Counted from the first letter of the stretch, positions 27,675 to 37,967 are shown. The stretch is DNA of 64,000 nucleotides from Rhodoferax ferrireducens T118 (GCF_000013605.1 NC_007908.1:1550001-1614000); one strand, 5' to 3'. Notes: a model not told the origin generated them from the letters alone. Numbers and translations are program-made.

Positions 27675-28306
27675 GCCGGGTTGTTTTCCAGTTGGTGCAA
27701 CTCCGCCAGCGTGTTGGCGTTGAAGAACGCGAGCGGGTCGTCATGGGGCAAATCAAACGGCGCCACCGCCGTTTTGTGCAACGCAGTCCACGCATCAATC
27801 TTGCGCCCGCCTTCCTGGGTGAACCGGACCAGACTCTCCAGCAGTTCAACGCGCAGCAGGCAAAACACCGGCTGGGGGCGCAAACGCACTTGGCCGTCTT
27901 TGCCAATTTCAGGGGCTGCCACCATGGCAATGTCGGCGTTTTCGGCTTCCAGCGCAGCTGCCAGGCGGGGCACCAAATCCAGCGGAAGGCGTGGTGTATC
28001 GCAGGGCACGGTCACGAGAAAAGGTGTCTCACAGTGCTCAAGACCGGTCAGAAATCCCGCCAGCGGCCCGGCATAGTCGGCCAGGCCATCGGGCCAGACG
28101 GACGCGCCAAAAGATTCGTAAGCGGCCAGATTGCGGTTGGCGTTGATCATGATCTGGCCCACCCCGCCACCCATCTGCAGGCGGGTCAGTGTGTGCAGCG
28201 CCAGCGGCATGCCGTTGAAGGTCTGCAGCCCTTTGTCCACGCCGCCCATGCGGGAACCCCGGCCACCGGCCAGAATCAGGCCGGTAATGTCTTGTGCTGG
28301 AATCAA
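27671..28306 (-). CDS. mobA: molybdenum cofactor guanylyltransferase
   Basis: The 211-residue protein starts [21 protein letters not shown], the nucleotide-binding loop of MobA, and has the [11 protein letters not shown] motif. It attaches GMP to molybdopterin to form the guanine dinucleotide cofactor used by DMSO-reductase family enzymes. One base separates it from moaA and it overlaps moeA by four bases, so the three genes form one operon. Confidence 0.95.
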
Positions 28307-28307
28307 A

Positions 28308-29474
28308 TCAACCTCCGATGTAGCTCATTTCAACGCGGTGGCCGCCGGTACCGGCGTCAGGCGCCAGGGCGCTGCGCAACTCGGAATAACGGTCGCCGCG
28401 GCCCTGCCAGATGTGCCCGATGGCAGACGCCAGGTCGGCGTCGCTGGCGGCGCCTTCCTGCCGGATGAGCGAGCGCAGGTCGTAGCCCTGGGACGCGAAC
28501 AGGCACAGGAACAGCTTGCCTTCGGTCGAAAGCCGGGCGCGGTTGCATTCACTGCAAAAAGCCTGCGTCACACTGCTGATGACGCCGATTTCGCCCAATT
28601 CCTTGTCGTATTGGCCAGAGGCATTGGCGTAACCCCAGCGCGCGGCGGTCTCGCCGGGGTTGCTGGGCTCAAGTTGCACCAGTGGCAGCTCGGCGTGGAT
28701 GAGTTTCACGACCTCGCTGGAGGCCAGCACCTCGTTCATGCGCCAGCCATTGGTGGCGCCCACGTCCATATATTCGATAAAGCGCAGCACAATGCCAGAG
28801 CCCATGAAGTGTCGTGCCATCGGCAGAATCTCATGTTCATTGGTGCCGCGTTTGACCACCATGTTGATCTTGATCGGACCCAGGCCCGCCTCCTGCGCCG
28901 CCTCAATTCCGGCCAGCACGTCGGCCACTGGAAAGTCGACATCGTTCATGCGGCGAAACACCGCGTCGTCGAGCCCATCGAGGCTGACGGTCACGCGCTG
29001 CAGACCGGCGGCCTTGAGGTCGCGCGCCTTGCGGGCCAGCAGGGAACCGTTGGTGGTGAGTGTGATGTCGAGCGCCTGGCCTTGCGGTGTGCGCAGCGCA
29101 GCCAGTTGTTCGATCAGCCGTTCAATATTTTTTCGCAGCAGTGGCTCACCACCGGTGAGCCGAATCTTTTGCACACCATGCGCTACAAAAACCTTGGCGA
29201 TGCGGGTAATTTCCTCAAACGACAGCAGCGCTTTGTGCGGCAGGTAGGCATAGTCTTTGTCAAAGATTTCCTTGGGCATGCAGTAGTTGCAGCGAAAGTT
29301 GCAGCGGTCGGTGACGCTGATGCGCAGATCACGTAACGGGCGCCCGAGCGTGTCGATCAGCCGACCGGAGCCGGTGATGCGCGACTCCGGCAGATAAGTC
29401 GCGCCCGGGATCCGCAGCGTGCTGGTTCGCAAGTCAAGCAGCGGCACAATGCGAGCTGTGTCACGGTCGGTCAT
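28308..29474 (-). CDS. moaA: GTP 3',8-cyclase MoaA
   Basis: The 388-residue radical SAM enzyme has the N-terminal cluster motif CNFRCNYC (Cys58, Cys62, Cys65), the AdoMet segment [12 protein letters not shown], the C-terminal cluster [18 protein letters not shown] and the C-terminal GG needed for catalysis. It makes 3',8-cyclo-GTP, the first step of molybdenum cofactor synthesis. The N-terminal extension of about 35 residues before the core is common in this family in betaproteobacteria. The ATG at 29474 was chosen; longer frames upstream run into the divergent HDOD gene. Confidence 0.95.
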   Translation of the reverse strand: MTDRDTARIVPLLDLRTSTLRIPGATYLPESRITGSGRLIDTLGRPLRDLRISVTDRCNFRCNYCMPKEIFDKDYAYLPHKALLSFEEITRIAKVFVAHGVQKIRLTGGEPLLRKNIERLIEQLAALRTPQGQALDITLTTNGSLLARKARDLKAAGLQRVTVSLDGLDDAVFRRMNDVDFPVADVLAGIEAAQEAGLGPIKINMVVKRGTNEHEILPMARHFMGSGIVLRFIEYMDVGATNGWRMNEVLASSEVVKLIHAELPLVQLEPSNPGETAARWGYANASGQYDKELGEIGVISSVTQAFCSECNRARLSTEGKLFLCLFASQGYDLRSLIRQEGAASDADLASAIGHIWQGRGDRYSELRSALAPDAGTGGHRVEMSYIGG

Positions 29475-29541
29475 GGTGGCTTTGGTACATGGTAAAAATT
29501 CATTCTGGCACGATTTCAACGGTTTCACGTGGCGGATAATT

Positions 29542-30411
29542 ATGGCCTCAAGCAAGTTAAACTTTACAGGCTCATCATTGATGACACTCACAGAACTGCT
29601 CGCTTCCAATGCGGCGCTGCCCAGCATTCCAAAAGTGATCGCTTTGCTGCTCAACGAGCTTGACCGCGAAGAGCCCGAGCTCAGAAAAATCAGCCAGCTC
29701 ATCAACACCGACCCGGTACTGGCTACGCGCTTGTTGCAACTGGCCAATTCGGCGCAGTTCCAGCTGTCCAACAAAATCAGCAGTGTGTCCGAAGCCCTGG
29801 CGCTGTTGGGGCTCAATCAGGTCAAGGCGCTCGCCACGGCGGCCGCGATTGCCGGCGCGTTCACCGCGGTCCCCGGCATTGACATGCGCCAGTTCTGGCG
29901 CTACAGCCTCAATACCGCCAAGTTGGCACGCGCGTTAGGTGGCATGGTGCAGCAAAACCAGCCGGCCGCGTTTACCGCAGGTCTGATACACGCCACCGGT
30001 GAACTGGTGATGCACCTGGGCCTGCCAGGCGCACTGGAAATACTGGATCGCCAAGTGCCGCCTCTCGGCCTGAAGCGCGCTGCAGCGGAGCGCAAATTGC
30101 TCGGGTATTGTTACGCCGATGTGGGTGCTGGTTTCGCCCGGCGCTGGCAGTTTCCGCAGCCGATTGTGGATGCGCTGGAACACCAACATGCGCCTTTTGA
30201 CAACGACGTTTACGAACCGATGGCAGGCGTACTTCATCTGGCAGCGTGGCGCGCCCGCGCCTGGGAGGCCAATTACGACGAGCAGGATCTGATCGACAAT
30301 TTCCCGGATGTTGTTGCGCTGGCCCTGGGAATTGACATCGACATGGTGTTGCAGCAAGACCCGATTGACTGGACCACCAAGGCTGAGGTGGCAGTGCTGG
30401 CTAGCGCTTGA
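29542..30411 (+). CDS. HDOD domain signalling protein
   Basis: The 289-residue product is almost entirely an HDOD domain. It starts [20 protein letters not shown] and continues with [20 protein letters not shown] and [20 protein letters not shown]. The HD phosphohydrolase metal ligands are not conserved, as is usual for HDOD. Such proteins act in signalling and in chemotaxis or biofilm regulation. The start may be the ATG at 29542 or the ATG at 29581 (MTLTELL). It is divergent from moaA. Confidence 0.85.
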   Translation: MASSKLNFTGSSLMTLTELLASNAALPSIPKVIALLLNELDREEPELRKISQLINTDPVLATRLLQLANSAQFQLSNKISSVSEALALLGLNQVKALATAAAIAGAFTAVPGIDMRQFWRYSLNTAKLARALGGMVQQNQPAAFTAGLIHATGELVMHLGLPGALEILDRQVPPLGLKRAAAERKLLGYCYADVGAGFARRWQFPQPIVDALEHQHAPFDNDVYEPMAGVLHLAAWRARAWEANYDEQDLIDNFPDVVALALGIDIDMVLQQDPIDWTTKAEVAVLASA

Positions 30412-30426
30412 TGGGCCAAGCCGGGT

Positions 30427-30999
30427 TTACCGCAGGGGTGTCATTTGGGTGGGTGCAAAGTTTGATGGCTCAATGGCCGGGGCAGGGGGTATCGGGTCAA
30501 GCGGCGTTGCTTTGGGTGGACGTCTGGTGCGGCGCCGGTCCAGCACGGAAACAGGTTCTTCTTCGACCTGGGGCAAGGCGTTTTGATGCCACGATTTGGG
30601 GTCTGGCATAAAGGCAAACGGACAGCCGCAATCGGGCGCAAAACGCCATGAGAATATGTACTTGGAATGGTCGACCGATGGATCAAAGCGATCCAGCCCA
30701 AGCAGCAACTGCCGTTGCAGCGCGGATGCATAGCGCAGCAGTCGCTCGTTCCACTTCATCAACACCAATTGAATGTGCAATTCTTCTTCGCTTGGCGAGC
30801 GCGCGACGATGATGACCTCGCAGCTGAGCCAACCGAATGGAACGCCGTGAAGTCGCAGTGTGTCTTTAAGAACCACCCGGATCAACTCACGTCGAACATC
30901 GCTGTGCCGTGGCGTACTGTTGGGCGTCGTAACTGGCGTCGGCGCAGCACGGGACGTATTTTGGTCTTTCGGGCGCCTGCTTTTCAGAAAATCGAACAT
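30427..30999 (-). CDS. hypothetical protein, possible partner of the downstream lipoprotein
   Basis: I do not recognise this 190-residue protein. From the ATG at 30999 it starts MFDFLKSRRPKDQ. It has a central region of mixed helix and strand (LIRVVLKDTLRLHGVPFGWL, CEVIIVARSPSEEELHIQLV, LLRYASALQRQLLLGLDRFD) and a disordered Pro/Arg-rich tail. There is no signal peptide or membrane segment. The same-strand lipoprotein gene lies 82 bases upstream, so they may be co-transcribed. Confidence 0.6.
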   Translation of the reverse strand: MFDFLKSRRPKDQNTSRAAPTPVTTPNSTPRHSDVRRELIRVVLKDTLRLHGVPFGWLSCEVIIVARSPSEEELHIQLVLMKWNERLLRYASALQRQLLLGLDRFDPSVDHSKYIFSWRFAPDCGCPFAFMPDPKSWHQNALPQVEEEPVSVLDRRRTRRPPKATPLDPIPPAPAIEPSNFAPTQMTPLR

Positions 31000-31081
31000 T
31001 TCCCCCCCATTCACTTTCAAATTATTTATAGGTAAAGCTTAGCGGAATTTGCAAAAATGCGTCGCTCCCATGCGGGATTTG

Positions 31082-31708
31082 CTAATGCCTGGTCACGATG
31101 GCGGGGCCGATATCCTGCAAGGGGCCCAATGGGTTGGTTTGGACGTCGATGTCATTGACGCGGGGCTGTCCGCCCCAGGCGCGGTAGACCACCACGTCAT
31201 TGATCAGCAGGATCAAGGCATTGAAGCGCCAGCCCGTCGTCTCCGTGCGGCGTGAAAAGTTGGTGAAGTCGGCCAAAAAACCGCCAGTGCGGTCTTTCTG
31301 GATGCGCGCTGCCGTGATCTCCCAGCCGCGACAGGCCTCGCGCGCTTCCAGGCATGCCAGCACACCGGGATCGAGGTCTTCTCTTTTGAGCAGCGAGCTT
31401 GGAACAAATCGCCGCACGATGTCGTCGTGTGTCAGGATGTTCGTATTGGGCTGTTGCACCGGGCTGATTCCCAGCCGGGTCATGGCGACAACATCGCTTT
31501 TCATCGGCACCAGACCTTCAATGGCCTGACGCGCCTCGTCAAAACTCTTGAAAGGGGTGGACTGGCTACGGGCGCGCGGCAGCATGGATGAGCAGCCACT
31601 CACCAGCAGTGCCAATGACAACAGGCAGATGCCATCAATGAGCTTGCGTTGGTTCAAGGTTGTACCTTTTGAGTGGGGTCCAGAAAAACGGCTGAAAGCG
31701 TCTGGCAT
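31082..31708 (-). CDS. putative outer-membrane lipoprotein
   Basis: The 208-residue protein has a lipobox LLVSGC at about residue 39. This implies that the true start may lie a little downstream of the one given, for example near the LNQRKLIDGICLL segment. The mature part has TRLGISPVQQPNTNILTHDD and a C-terminal segment with WRFNALILLINDVVVYRAWG. This matches a conserved but uncharacterised lipoprotein type in betaproteobacteria. The next gene on the same strand encodes a hypothetical protein. Confidence 0.65.
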   Translation of the reverse strand: MPDAFSRFSGPHSKGTTLNQRKLIDGICLLSLALLVSGCSSMLPRARSQSTPFKSFDEARQAIEGLVPMKSDVVAMTRLGISPVQQPNTNILTHDDIVRRFVPSSLLKREDLDPGVLACLEAREACRGWEITAARIQKDRTGGFLADFTNFSRRTETTGWRFNALILLINDVVVYRAWGGQPRVNDIDVQTNPLGPLQDIGPAIVTRH

Positions 31709-31788
31709 TCAAATGCTCCTTGACGGGAATCCTAGTGTGGGCTGATATTTTCTGCTTGACATTCATCAAGGATGTCGGTGGCACCCAT

Positions 31789-31816
31789 AAAAAAGCCCGC
31801 GTCAGCGGGCTTTTTG
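31789..31816 (-). terminator. bidirectional intrinsic terminator downstream of hppA
   Basis: GCCCGC and GCGGGC form a 6-bp GC-rich stem with a 4-base loop, flanked by six A on one side and five T on the other. It sits 14 bases past the hppA stop. Confidence 0.85.
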
Positions 31817-31829
31817 GTTTCGGGTCGGA

Positions 31830-33899
31830 CTAGCCGCCGTGGATCTTCATCATCACCGGCACGATCAGCAGCGCCACAATGTTGATGATCTTGATCAGCG
31901 GGTTAATGGCCGGGCCGGCGGTGTCCTTGTAGGGGTCGCCCACGGTATCGCCGGTGACAGCCGCTTTATGCGCTTCGGAACCCTTGCCGCCAAAGTTGCC
32001 GTCTTCAATGTACTTTTTGGCATTGTCCCAGGCACCGCCGCCGGTACACATGGAGATGGCCACAAACAGACCCGTCACGATGGTGCCCATCAGCAGGCCG
32101 CCCAGCGCGGCCGGGCCGAGGATCAGTCCAACCAGAATTGGCACCACCACGGGCAGCAAACTCGGGATCATCATTTCCTTGATGGCGGCCGTGGTCAGCA
32201 TGTCGACAGCGGTGTCATATTCCGGCTTGGCGGTGCCTTCCATGATGCCCTTGATGTCGCGGAACTGGCGGCGCACCTCGACCACGACCGCTCCGGCGGC
32301 GCGGCCCACGGCTTCCATCGCCATGGCGCCAAACAGGTAGGGAATCATGCCGCCGATGAACAGACCGATGATGACCATCGGATTGCTCAGGTCAAAGCTG
32401 ATCACCTTGCCATAGCCATCGAGCTTGTGCGTGTAGTCGGCAAACAGCACCAGGGCTGCCAGACCGGCGGAACCAATGGCATAGCCTTTGGTGACGGCCT
32501 TGGTGGTGTTGCCAACAGCGTCCAGCGGGTCGGTGATGTCGCGAACACTCTTGGGCATTTCGGACATTTCGGCAATACCACCGGCGTTGTCGGTGATCGG
32601 GCCATAGGCGTCCAGCGCCACCACGATGCCAGCCATGCTGAGCATGGCGGTGGCTGCAATCGCAATGCCATACAAGCCGGCCAGCGCATAGGCGGTGTAG
32701 ATCGCCACGCAGACAAACATCACCGGCCAGGCGGTGGAACGCATGGAAACCCCCAGGCCGGCAATGATGTTGGTGCCGTGGCCCGTGGTGGATGCCTCTG
32801 CGATGTGTTTCACCGGCGCGTATTGCGTGCCGGTGTAGTACTCGGTAATCACCACCAGGGCGGCGGTGAGAATCAAACCTACGGCACAGGCGCCAAACAG
32901 CTTCATCTGGCTGCCGCTGGCGGTGATGGCGTTGTCAGGCATCAGCCATTGCGTCACGAAGAAGAAGGCAATCAACGACAGCACGCCGGCGACCGCCAGA
33001 CCTTTGTACAGGGCCGGCATCACGTTCTTCATGCCGGGCGAGGCCTTGACGAAGAAGCAACCGATGATGGAGGCCACGATCGACACGGCGCCCAGCGCCA
33101 GCGGGTAGACCACGGCACTGGTGCCCATGGCGGGCAGCATCAGGGCGCCAAGCACCATGGTGGCAATCAGCGTGACGGCGTAGGTTTCAAACAAGTCAGC
33201 GGCCATGCCGGCGCAGTCACCCACGTTGTCACCGACGTTGTCGGCGATCACCGCCGGGTTGCGCGGGTCGTCTTCAGGGATGCCGGCTTCAACCTTGCCC
33301 ACCAGATCCGCGCCGACGTCAGCACCCTTGGTGAAAATACCACCGCCCAGACGGGCAAAGATGGAGATCAAGGAGGAGCCAAAAGCAAAGCCGATCAGCG
33401 GGTTGAGCAGGTGCGCCAGGTTTTTATCCGGTGTCAGATTACCGTTGCCAACCAGGAACCAGAAAAATCCAGTCACACCCAGCAGACCCAAGCCCACCAC
33501 CAGCATGCCGGTGATAGCGCCGCCGCGGAAAGCAACGTCAAGTGCCGGGCCAATGCCTTTGGTGGCAGCCTGCGCGGTGCGCACATTGGCGCGCACCGAG
33601 ACATTCATGCCAATGAAGCCGCAGGCGCCAGAGAGCACCGCACCGATCACAAAGCCGACGGCGCTCAAGGAGTCAAGAAAGATGGCGATCAAAATGGTCA
33701 GCACCACACCCACAATGGCAATGGTTTTGTACTGCCGTGCCAAGTAGGCCGCAGCACCGGTTTGAATGGCGGCTGCAATCTCTTGCATGCGCGCATTGCC
33801 GGCGTCCTGGGAAAGAATCCAACTGCGTGCCCAAAAGCCGTATCCGACGGCGATGAGCCCACAAATAAGCGCCAGAATCAGCGCTGGGTTGCCTGTCAT
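31830..33899 (-). CDS. hppA: proton-pumping membrane pyrophosphatase
   Basis: The 689-residue polytopic protein is a membrane H+-PPase that couples pyrophosphate hydrolysis to proton export. Seen are the catalytic loop [20 protein letters not shown] (185-204), the acidic motif [15 protein letters not shown] and the late repeat with [14 protein letters not shown]. The signature GNTTKA at 463-468 has Lys467 where potassium-dependent enzymes have Ala, so this is the potassium-independent type. The gene is divergent from soluble ppa across a 238-base gap. The frame extends upstream of the chosen ATG without family similarity. Confidence 0.95.
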   Translation of the reverse strand: MTGNPALILALICGLIAVGYGFWARSWILSQDAGNARMQEIAAAIQTGAAAYLARQYKTIAIVGVVLTILIAIFLDSLSAVGFVIGAVLSGACGFIGMNVSVRANVRTAQAATKGIGPALDVAFRGGAITGMLVVGLGLLGVTGFFWFLVGNGNLTPDKNLAHLLNPLIGFAFGSSLISIFARLGGGIFTKGADVGADLVGKVEAGIPEDDPRNPAVIADNVGDNVGDCAGMAADLFETYAVTLIATMVLGALMLPAMGTSAVVYPLALGAVSIVASIIGCFFVKASPGMKNVMPALYKGLAVAGVLSLIAFFFVTQWLMPDNAITASGSQMKLFGACAVGLILTAALVVITEYYTGTQYAPVKHIAEASTTGHGTNIIAGLGVSMRSTAWPVMFVCVAIYTAYALAGLYGIAIAATAMLSMAGIVVALDAYGPITDNAGGIAEMSEMPKSVRDITDPLDAVGNTTKAVTKGYAIGSAGLAALVLFADYTHKLDGYGKVISFDLSNPMVIIGLFIGGMIPYLFGAMAMEAVGRAAGAVVVEVRRQFRDIKGIMEGTAKPEYDTAVDMLTTAAIKEMMIPSLLPVVVPILVGLILGPAALGGLLMGTIVTGLFVAISMCTGGGAWDNAKKYIEDGNFGGKGSEAHKAAVTGDTVGDPYKDTAGPAINPLIKIINIVALLIVPVMMKIHGG

Positions 33900-34137
33900 A
33901 TAAATCTCCTGTCTGTTGTTTCGCTGAGTAGGGGTGCAACGCAATCGGCATCCCCGCTGCGTTGCTTCCTCGCTGCGAAACATCAATCGGGGACTGATGC
34001 AGGCGATTGGCCAACGCGCGGACTGTACCGTGAAAAGCCCCTGATTTGACGCGAGGCAAGTCGGGCGTAAGTAAAATCAGGGTTAATCCTTAGGTTTTTC
34101 CGATTTTTCTGATTTAACTCAATGCAAAGAAGCCACC

Positions 34138-34674
34138 ATGTCCCTCGATAACGTTACTCCGGGTAAAAACTGCCCAGAATCTTTTAATGTCATCATTGAA
34201 ATCCCGATGAACGCTGACCCGGTCAAGTACGAGGTCGACCATGAAACCCATGCCATTTTTGTTGACCGTTTCATGAGCACGGCGATGCATTACCCGACCA
34301 ACTACGGTTATGTGCCCCAAACCATCAGCGGTGATGGTGACCCGGTGGACGTGCTGGTCATCACGCCGGTGCCGCTCATTCCTGGCGTGGTGGTGACTTG
34401 CCGCGCCATCGGTATCCTGAAGATGGAAGATGAAGCTGGCCAGGACGGCAAAGTGCTGGCGGTGCCGATCGACAAGATTCTGTCGCTCTACACGCGCTGG
34501 CAAAAGCCCGATGACCTGAGCCCGGTGCGCCTGAAGACCATTGCGCACTTTTTTGAGCACTACAAAGACCTGGAAGCCAATAAATGGGTCAAGATTTTGG
34601 GTTGGGAAGGCCCGGAATCGGCCAAGCAAGAAATCATGGATGGCATTGCCAACTACAACAAGACACTTCCCTGA
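34138..34674 (+). CDS. ppa: soluble inorganic pyrophosphatase (family I)
   Basis: The 178-residue enzyme has the full family I set: EIPMNADPVKYEVDHET, YPTNYGYVPQTISGDGDP and the metal site DGDPVDVLV, plus KDLEANKWVKILGW near the end. It hydrolyses pyrophosphate to phosphate in the cytoplasm and releases the energy as heat. It lies head to head with the proton-pumping hppA, which uses the same substrate. Confidence 0.96.
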   Translation: MSLDNVTPGKNCPESFNVIIEIPMNADPVKYEVDHETHAIFVDRFMSTAMHYPTNYGYVPQTISGDGDPVDVLVITPVPLIPGVVVTCRAIGILKMEDEAGQDGKVLAVPIDKILSLYTRWQKPDDLSPVRLKTIAHFFEHYKDLEANKWVKILGWEGPESAKQEIMDGIANYNKTLP

Positions 34675-34680
34675 TTTATA

Positions 34681-34735
34681 CATTTTTAGCCTCTAGCCCC
34701 CGTCGAACGGGCGTGAGTAGCTATAATAAAAGAAG
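34681..34735 (-). repeat. GGGGGCTAG-type dispersed repeat, copy E
   Basis: Intergenic copy directly after ppa. The plus strand reads AGCCTCTAGCCCCCGTCGAA and then GAGTAGCTATAATAAAAG. Confidence 0.7.
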
Positions 34736-34779
34736 CGCCTGCCGGTGGTAACACGGCAGGCATTTTTCTGGGCGCAGGC

Positions 34780-35577
34780 TCAGCGCGCTGGATTAGGGAA
34801 GATCAGCCCATGCAAGCCGCCCTTGTGCGCGAACGGCTGCCACTTGCCTTCTGCTTGCGCGAGCCGATCGGCTACGGCCCACCAGGCGCTGGGGTTGAGC
34901 CCAAGCCCGACGTGGCTGGCAATGACTTCGATGTTTTCAGTCAGCCGATTGATCTTGCAAGGCGCCTGGATGCTGGCAGGCCAGGCGACGATGCCATCGG
35001 TGCGGGAAAAGATGGAGGTGGTTGGCACCGGGGGCGCCACCGGCAAGTCAAACTGTTCAACTTCGCCGTGAATGTCGCGCCCGCTGACGAGTTGGTACAA
35101 GTGCCAGGCGTTGGTGCTTTCGTGTGAGCCGGCAAACGGTGTGCCGAGCGTGATGACGTCACGCACACAGTCGGGCAGTTCTTTGGCCAGTTCACGGGCG
35201 TAAATGCCGCCCAGACTCCAGCCCACCAGGCTGACTTTTTGGCCCGTGACCTGACAGGTGTCGATGACTTGCCGCCGCGCGGCCTGCAGCACACCGGCGC
35301 GCGGACCAAAGTTGGAGCCCTGGTTCCAGCCAGAAACATCGTGCCCCAGGTTTTCAAGAAAGCTGCGCATCGGCAGGGTGGACGCGTCACTGGCTGACAG
35401 GCCAGGAAACACAATCACGGAGTGGCCGTCGCCGGTTGGCGCCTGGCGCAAAAAAGGCCAGGCGGGAATGACCGCCCCCAGTTCCCAAAAAGCCCGGAAC
35501 TCCAACGCCATGAGCCAGGCGCTAGGCGCCGGCGCGTTGGCGCTTGCAGGAGTCTCTGTTTTTTGCTTGGTTGCCAT
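34780..35577 (-). CDS. alpha/beta hydrolase
   Basis: The 265-residue enzyme has the nucleophile elbow GWSLGG after SLVGWSLGGIYARELA, an acid in SRTDGIVAW and a histidine in ASHVGLG, giving a complete triad. The start HSVIVFPGLSASDASTLP resembles triacylglycerol-lipase-like or PHA-type alpha/beta hydrolases. It lies 35 bases downstream of the wax ester synthase gene on the same strand, so it may hydrolyse or remodel the stored lipid; this is inference from position. Confidence 0.82.
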   Translation of the reverse strand: MATKQKTETPASANAPAPSAWLMALEFRAFWELGAVIPAWPFLRQAPTGDGHSVIVFPGLSASDASTLPMRSFLENLGHDVSGWNQGSNFGPRAGVLQAARRQVIDTCQVTGQKVSLVGWSLGGIYARELAKELPDCVRDVITLGTPFAGSHESTNAWHLYQLVSGRDIHGEVEQFDLPVAPPVPTTSIFSRTDGIVAWPASIQAPCKINRLTENIEVIASHVGLGLNPSAWWAVADRLAQAEGKWQPFAHKGGLHGLIFPNPAR

Positions 35578-35612
35578 GGTTGAAGGCTAGCATTTTTCTG
35601 AATATATTGTTC

Positions 35613-37109
35613 TTAGACGGGTATCGATTTGGCGCGTGATCTCTTGTTTTGAGTCGCCTTCGTGACCTTGTCAATCGGCCTCAGCAGCTCTCGCCCCGCT
35701 TCAAACGCGTCTTGTAACGCCTGGGTCAATTCGTGCATCTGGGGCAGCGCCTGTTTGTCGGCAATCAGGCCAAAATCCACGGAGCCGGCGTAGGTCTGGA
35801 TCGTGATGTTGAGCGCGACACCATGGACCACAATCGACATCGGATGGAAGGTGAGCATTTTGGCGCCCGCCATGTACAAGGGCACTTGCGGGCCGGGCAC
35901 ATTGCTGATGACCAGATTGGCCAGCATCGGCAAGCGGTGCGACAGACCGGTGGCACTGTAGGCTTTGAAAGCCGCTTTTGCAATGCCGCCAACGATCCAG
36001 GGCGCGAGCAAGGACGGGTAATCGGTGGGGAGAACCCCTTTGAGGTCAAGCATCGCAGTTTTGACCTTGGCGGTGGAGCTCATGATGGTTTTCAAGCGCT
36101 TCATCGGGTTGGCATATTGCGTTCCGAGTTCCACCACCGTCATCGACGCCTGGGTATTGAGGTCTTGATTGCCATCTTCGCGCAGGCTGATCGGCATGGC
36201 GGCCAGCAATGATTTTTTCGGGATGCCGCCATGCTGACTCAAGTAAGTTCGCAGCGCTGTGGCACAAAGCCATAAAACAATGTCGTTGAACGACCCGCCG
36301 ACTGCTTTGGCCATGGCGCGGCAGTCGGCAAAGGGCAGGCTGACAGTACCAAAGCTGCGTTCTCGTGTGACCGCCACGTTGAAATCAGTCATGGGGGCCA
36401 GGCGCAGCGGTGACTTGGGCCGCCTGTTCTGGCCCGTGCCACTGAACGACTGCTTGACCAGCGTGCTGCCCAAGGCGCGCGCCGTCTGGGGAATGGCCTT
36501 GATCAGTTTCATGTATTGCGCCAGCGAATTGGAAAACACCGCGCCAATCATGTCGCCCATCTTGAGTTCGTGCTGCGCGTCGTCGCTGCGTCCCTTGCCC
36601 GGCGGCGGCACGTCCCGTGGTGTGGCGCTGATGTCCATGATGGCATGGGTCAGCACGGTTCCCGCCTTGCCGTCCAGCGCGGCATGGTGGACCTTGGAGT
36701 ACACGCCCGCGCACAGGCTGCCGTCCGGACGTTTGATGTGCTCAAACACATGGAATTCCCACAACGGGCGCTCGCGATCCATCAGCTGCATGTGCAGTTC
36801 GGCGCAGACCGCCTCAGCCTGGCGCAACGTCAGGATTTTTCCCTTCACCGGTCGAATATGAAAGTCAAGGTCAAGCTCTTCAACCGCAACCCAGATCGGA
36901 TGTCCCAGATCCAGTGGCATGAAGCCGAGCCTGTGGTTAAAGATGCCGGCCAGATGCAGGCGCTGTGCAATATGCGTCTGGAGCGCCTTGCGCAGTGTTC
37001 CCTTGAAGTCGGCTGGCAGTTCATAAAGACAAAATGAACCCACGTGCATCGGCATTTCGGGTGTCTCAAGGTAAAGGAAAGAGGCGTCAAGGCCGCTGAG
37101 TGTCTTCAT
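35613..37109 (-). CDS. wax ester synthase / diacylglycerol acyltransferase
   Basis: The 498-residue protein is a bacterial WS/DGAT. The catalytic motif HHAALDG lies at 141-147 (HHxxxDG), preceded by RPLWEFHVFE (PLW motif), and the second motif GSFNDIVLWLC follows later. The N-terminus SGLDASFLYLETPEMPMHVG is typical. It makes wax esters or triacylglycerol from acyl-CoA as storage lipid at the inner membrane. The ATG at 37109 was chosen at this family start; the frame continues upstream without similarity. Confidence 0.93.
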   Translation of the reverse strand: MKTLSGLDASFLYLETPEMPMHVGSFCLYELPADFKGTLRKALQTHIAQRLHLAGIFNHRLGFMPLDLGHPIWVAVEELDLDFHIRPVKGKILTLRQAEAVCAELHMQLMDRERPLWEFHVFEHIKRPDGSLCAGVYSKVHHAALDGKAGTVLTHAIMDISATPRDVPPPGKGRSDDAQHELKMGDMIGAVFSNSLAQYMKLIKAIPQTARALGSTLVKQSFSGTGQNRRPKSPLRLAPMTDFNVAVTRERSFGTVSLPFADCRAMAKAVGGSFNDIVLWLCATALRTYLSQHGGIPKKSLLAAMPISLREDGNQDLNTQASMTVVELGTQYANPMKRLKTIMSSTAKVKTAMLDLKGVLPTDYPSLLAPWIVGGIAKAAFKAYSATGLSHRLPMLANLVISNVPGPQVPLYMAGAKMLTFHPMSIVVHGVALNITIQTYAGSVDFGLIADKQALPQMHELTQALQDAFEAGRELLRPIDKVTKATQNKRSRAKSIPV

Positions 37110-37220
37110 GGTTTCTCTCTCTTTATCAGGATAACGCCGCCTGGGTAAGGTACGAACTGGGGCTTGTCTTGCACGTGTATCATGCCCTACCGACCTATCC
37201 GACGCAAAGGAATTGAAGCC

Positions 37221-37739
37221 ATGGAAACGATGCAAAAGAAAACCGCCAACGCCTTTCAATCGGGCACGCCTGCTGCTAAAACCGTGGTCGATGGCGGTCA
37301 ATATCTCACGTTGCGGCTCGGCGGCGAAGAATATGCGATCGATATTTTGCGCGTGCAGGAAATCCGCTCCTATGAAGAGCCCACCCGCATGGTTAATGCG
37401 CCCTCGTTCATCAAGGGGGTGATCAATCTGCGTGGTGTCATCGTGCCGATTGTGGATCTACGCCTCAAGCTCAATATCGACAAGGTCGAGTACAACGAAT
37501 TTACGGTGGTCATCATTTTGAATGTACGTGGCACGGTCATTGGCGCCGTGGTGGATTCGGTGTCGGATGTGGTCACGCTGACTTCGCAAGCCATCAAGGC
37601 GGCGCCACAATTTGAAACCGCCATTGACTCGCGCTTTATCACCGGTCTGGCCAATATTGGCGATCGCATGCTGATTGTGATGAACATGGAAGCCTTGATG
37701 AGCAATGCCGAGATGGGCATGCTGGCGGCAGTGTCCTGA
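37221..37739 (+). CDS. cheW: chemotaxis coupling protein CheW
   Basis: The 172-residue protein has the CheW SH3-like core: YLTLRLGGEEYAIDILRVQE, PSFIKGVINLRGVIVPIVDLR, and the C-terminal ITGLANIGDRMLIVMNME. It links chemoreceptors to the kinase CheA. AAGGAATTG lies upstream of the chosen ATG. No cheA, cheY or other chemotaxis gene is beside it; a receptor gene lies 4 kb away. Confidence 0.93.
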   Translation: METMQKKTANAFQSGTPAAKTVVDGGQYLTLRLGGEEYAIDILRVQEIRSYEEPTRMVNAPSFIKGVINLRGVIVPIVDLRLKLNIDKVEYNEFTVVIILNVRGTVIGAVVDSVSDVVTLTSQAIKAAPQFETAIDSRFITGLANIGDRMLIVMNMEALMSNAEMGMLAAVS

Positions 37740-37793
37740 GCAAGATTGCCTCATCGGGGGGATGATTTTTGGCATGCTACAATTCACGCTTTC

Positions 37794-37870
37794 GCGGCTG
37801 TAGCTCAGTTGGATAGAGTACTTGGCTACGAACCAAGGGGTCGTGGGTTCAATTCCTGCCAGCCGCACCA
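37794..37870 (+). tRNA. tRNA-Arg (anticodon ACG), CCA encoded
   Basis: The gene starts GCGGCTGTAGCTCAGTTGG and has the anticodon arm CTTGGCTACGAACCAAG with ACG, the T-arm GTGGGTTCAATTCCTGCC and the 3' end CAGCCGCACCA. The acceptor stem GCGGCTG/CAGCCGC pairs fully. The ACG wobble A is expected to be edited to inosine. TACAAT about 10 bases upstream is a plausible -10 box. Confidence 0.97.
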
Positions 37871-37880
37871 GTAAAGACAA

Positions 37881-37912
37881 GGGTTAGCACGTTATCGCGT
37901 GCTAACCCTTTT
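37881..37912 (+). terminator. intrinsic terminator after tRNA-Arg
   Basis: GGGTTAGCACG and CGTGCTAACCC form a perfect 11-bp stem with a 6-base loop followed by TTTT. It may also stop transcription coming from the opposite strand. Confidence 0.85.
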
Positions 37913-37967
37913 GTCATTGGTGCATCAATACCCGTTTGCAACGCGGTTTTTATTTGGATAATTGGCC

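Noticed and set aside
29475..29541. Possible molybdenum cofactor riboswitch upstream of moaA
   Set aside because: Only 67 bases separate moaA from the divergent HDOD gene, too short for the known Moco element and without its conserved pattern.
31839..34049. Open frame of 736 codons on the strand opposite hppA
   Set aside because: It mirrors the hppA codon structure, has a His/Gly/Asp-rich composition typical of antisense frames in GC-rich genes, and no recognisable domain; hppA itself is certain.
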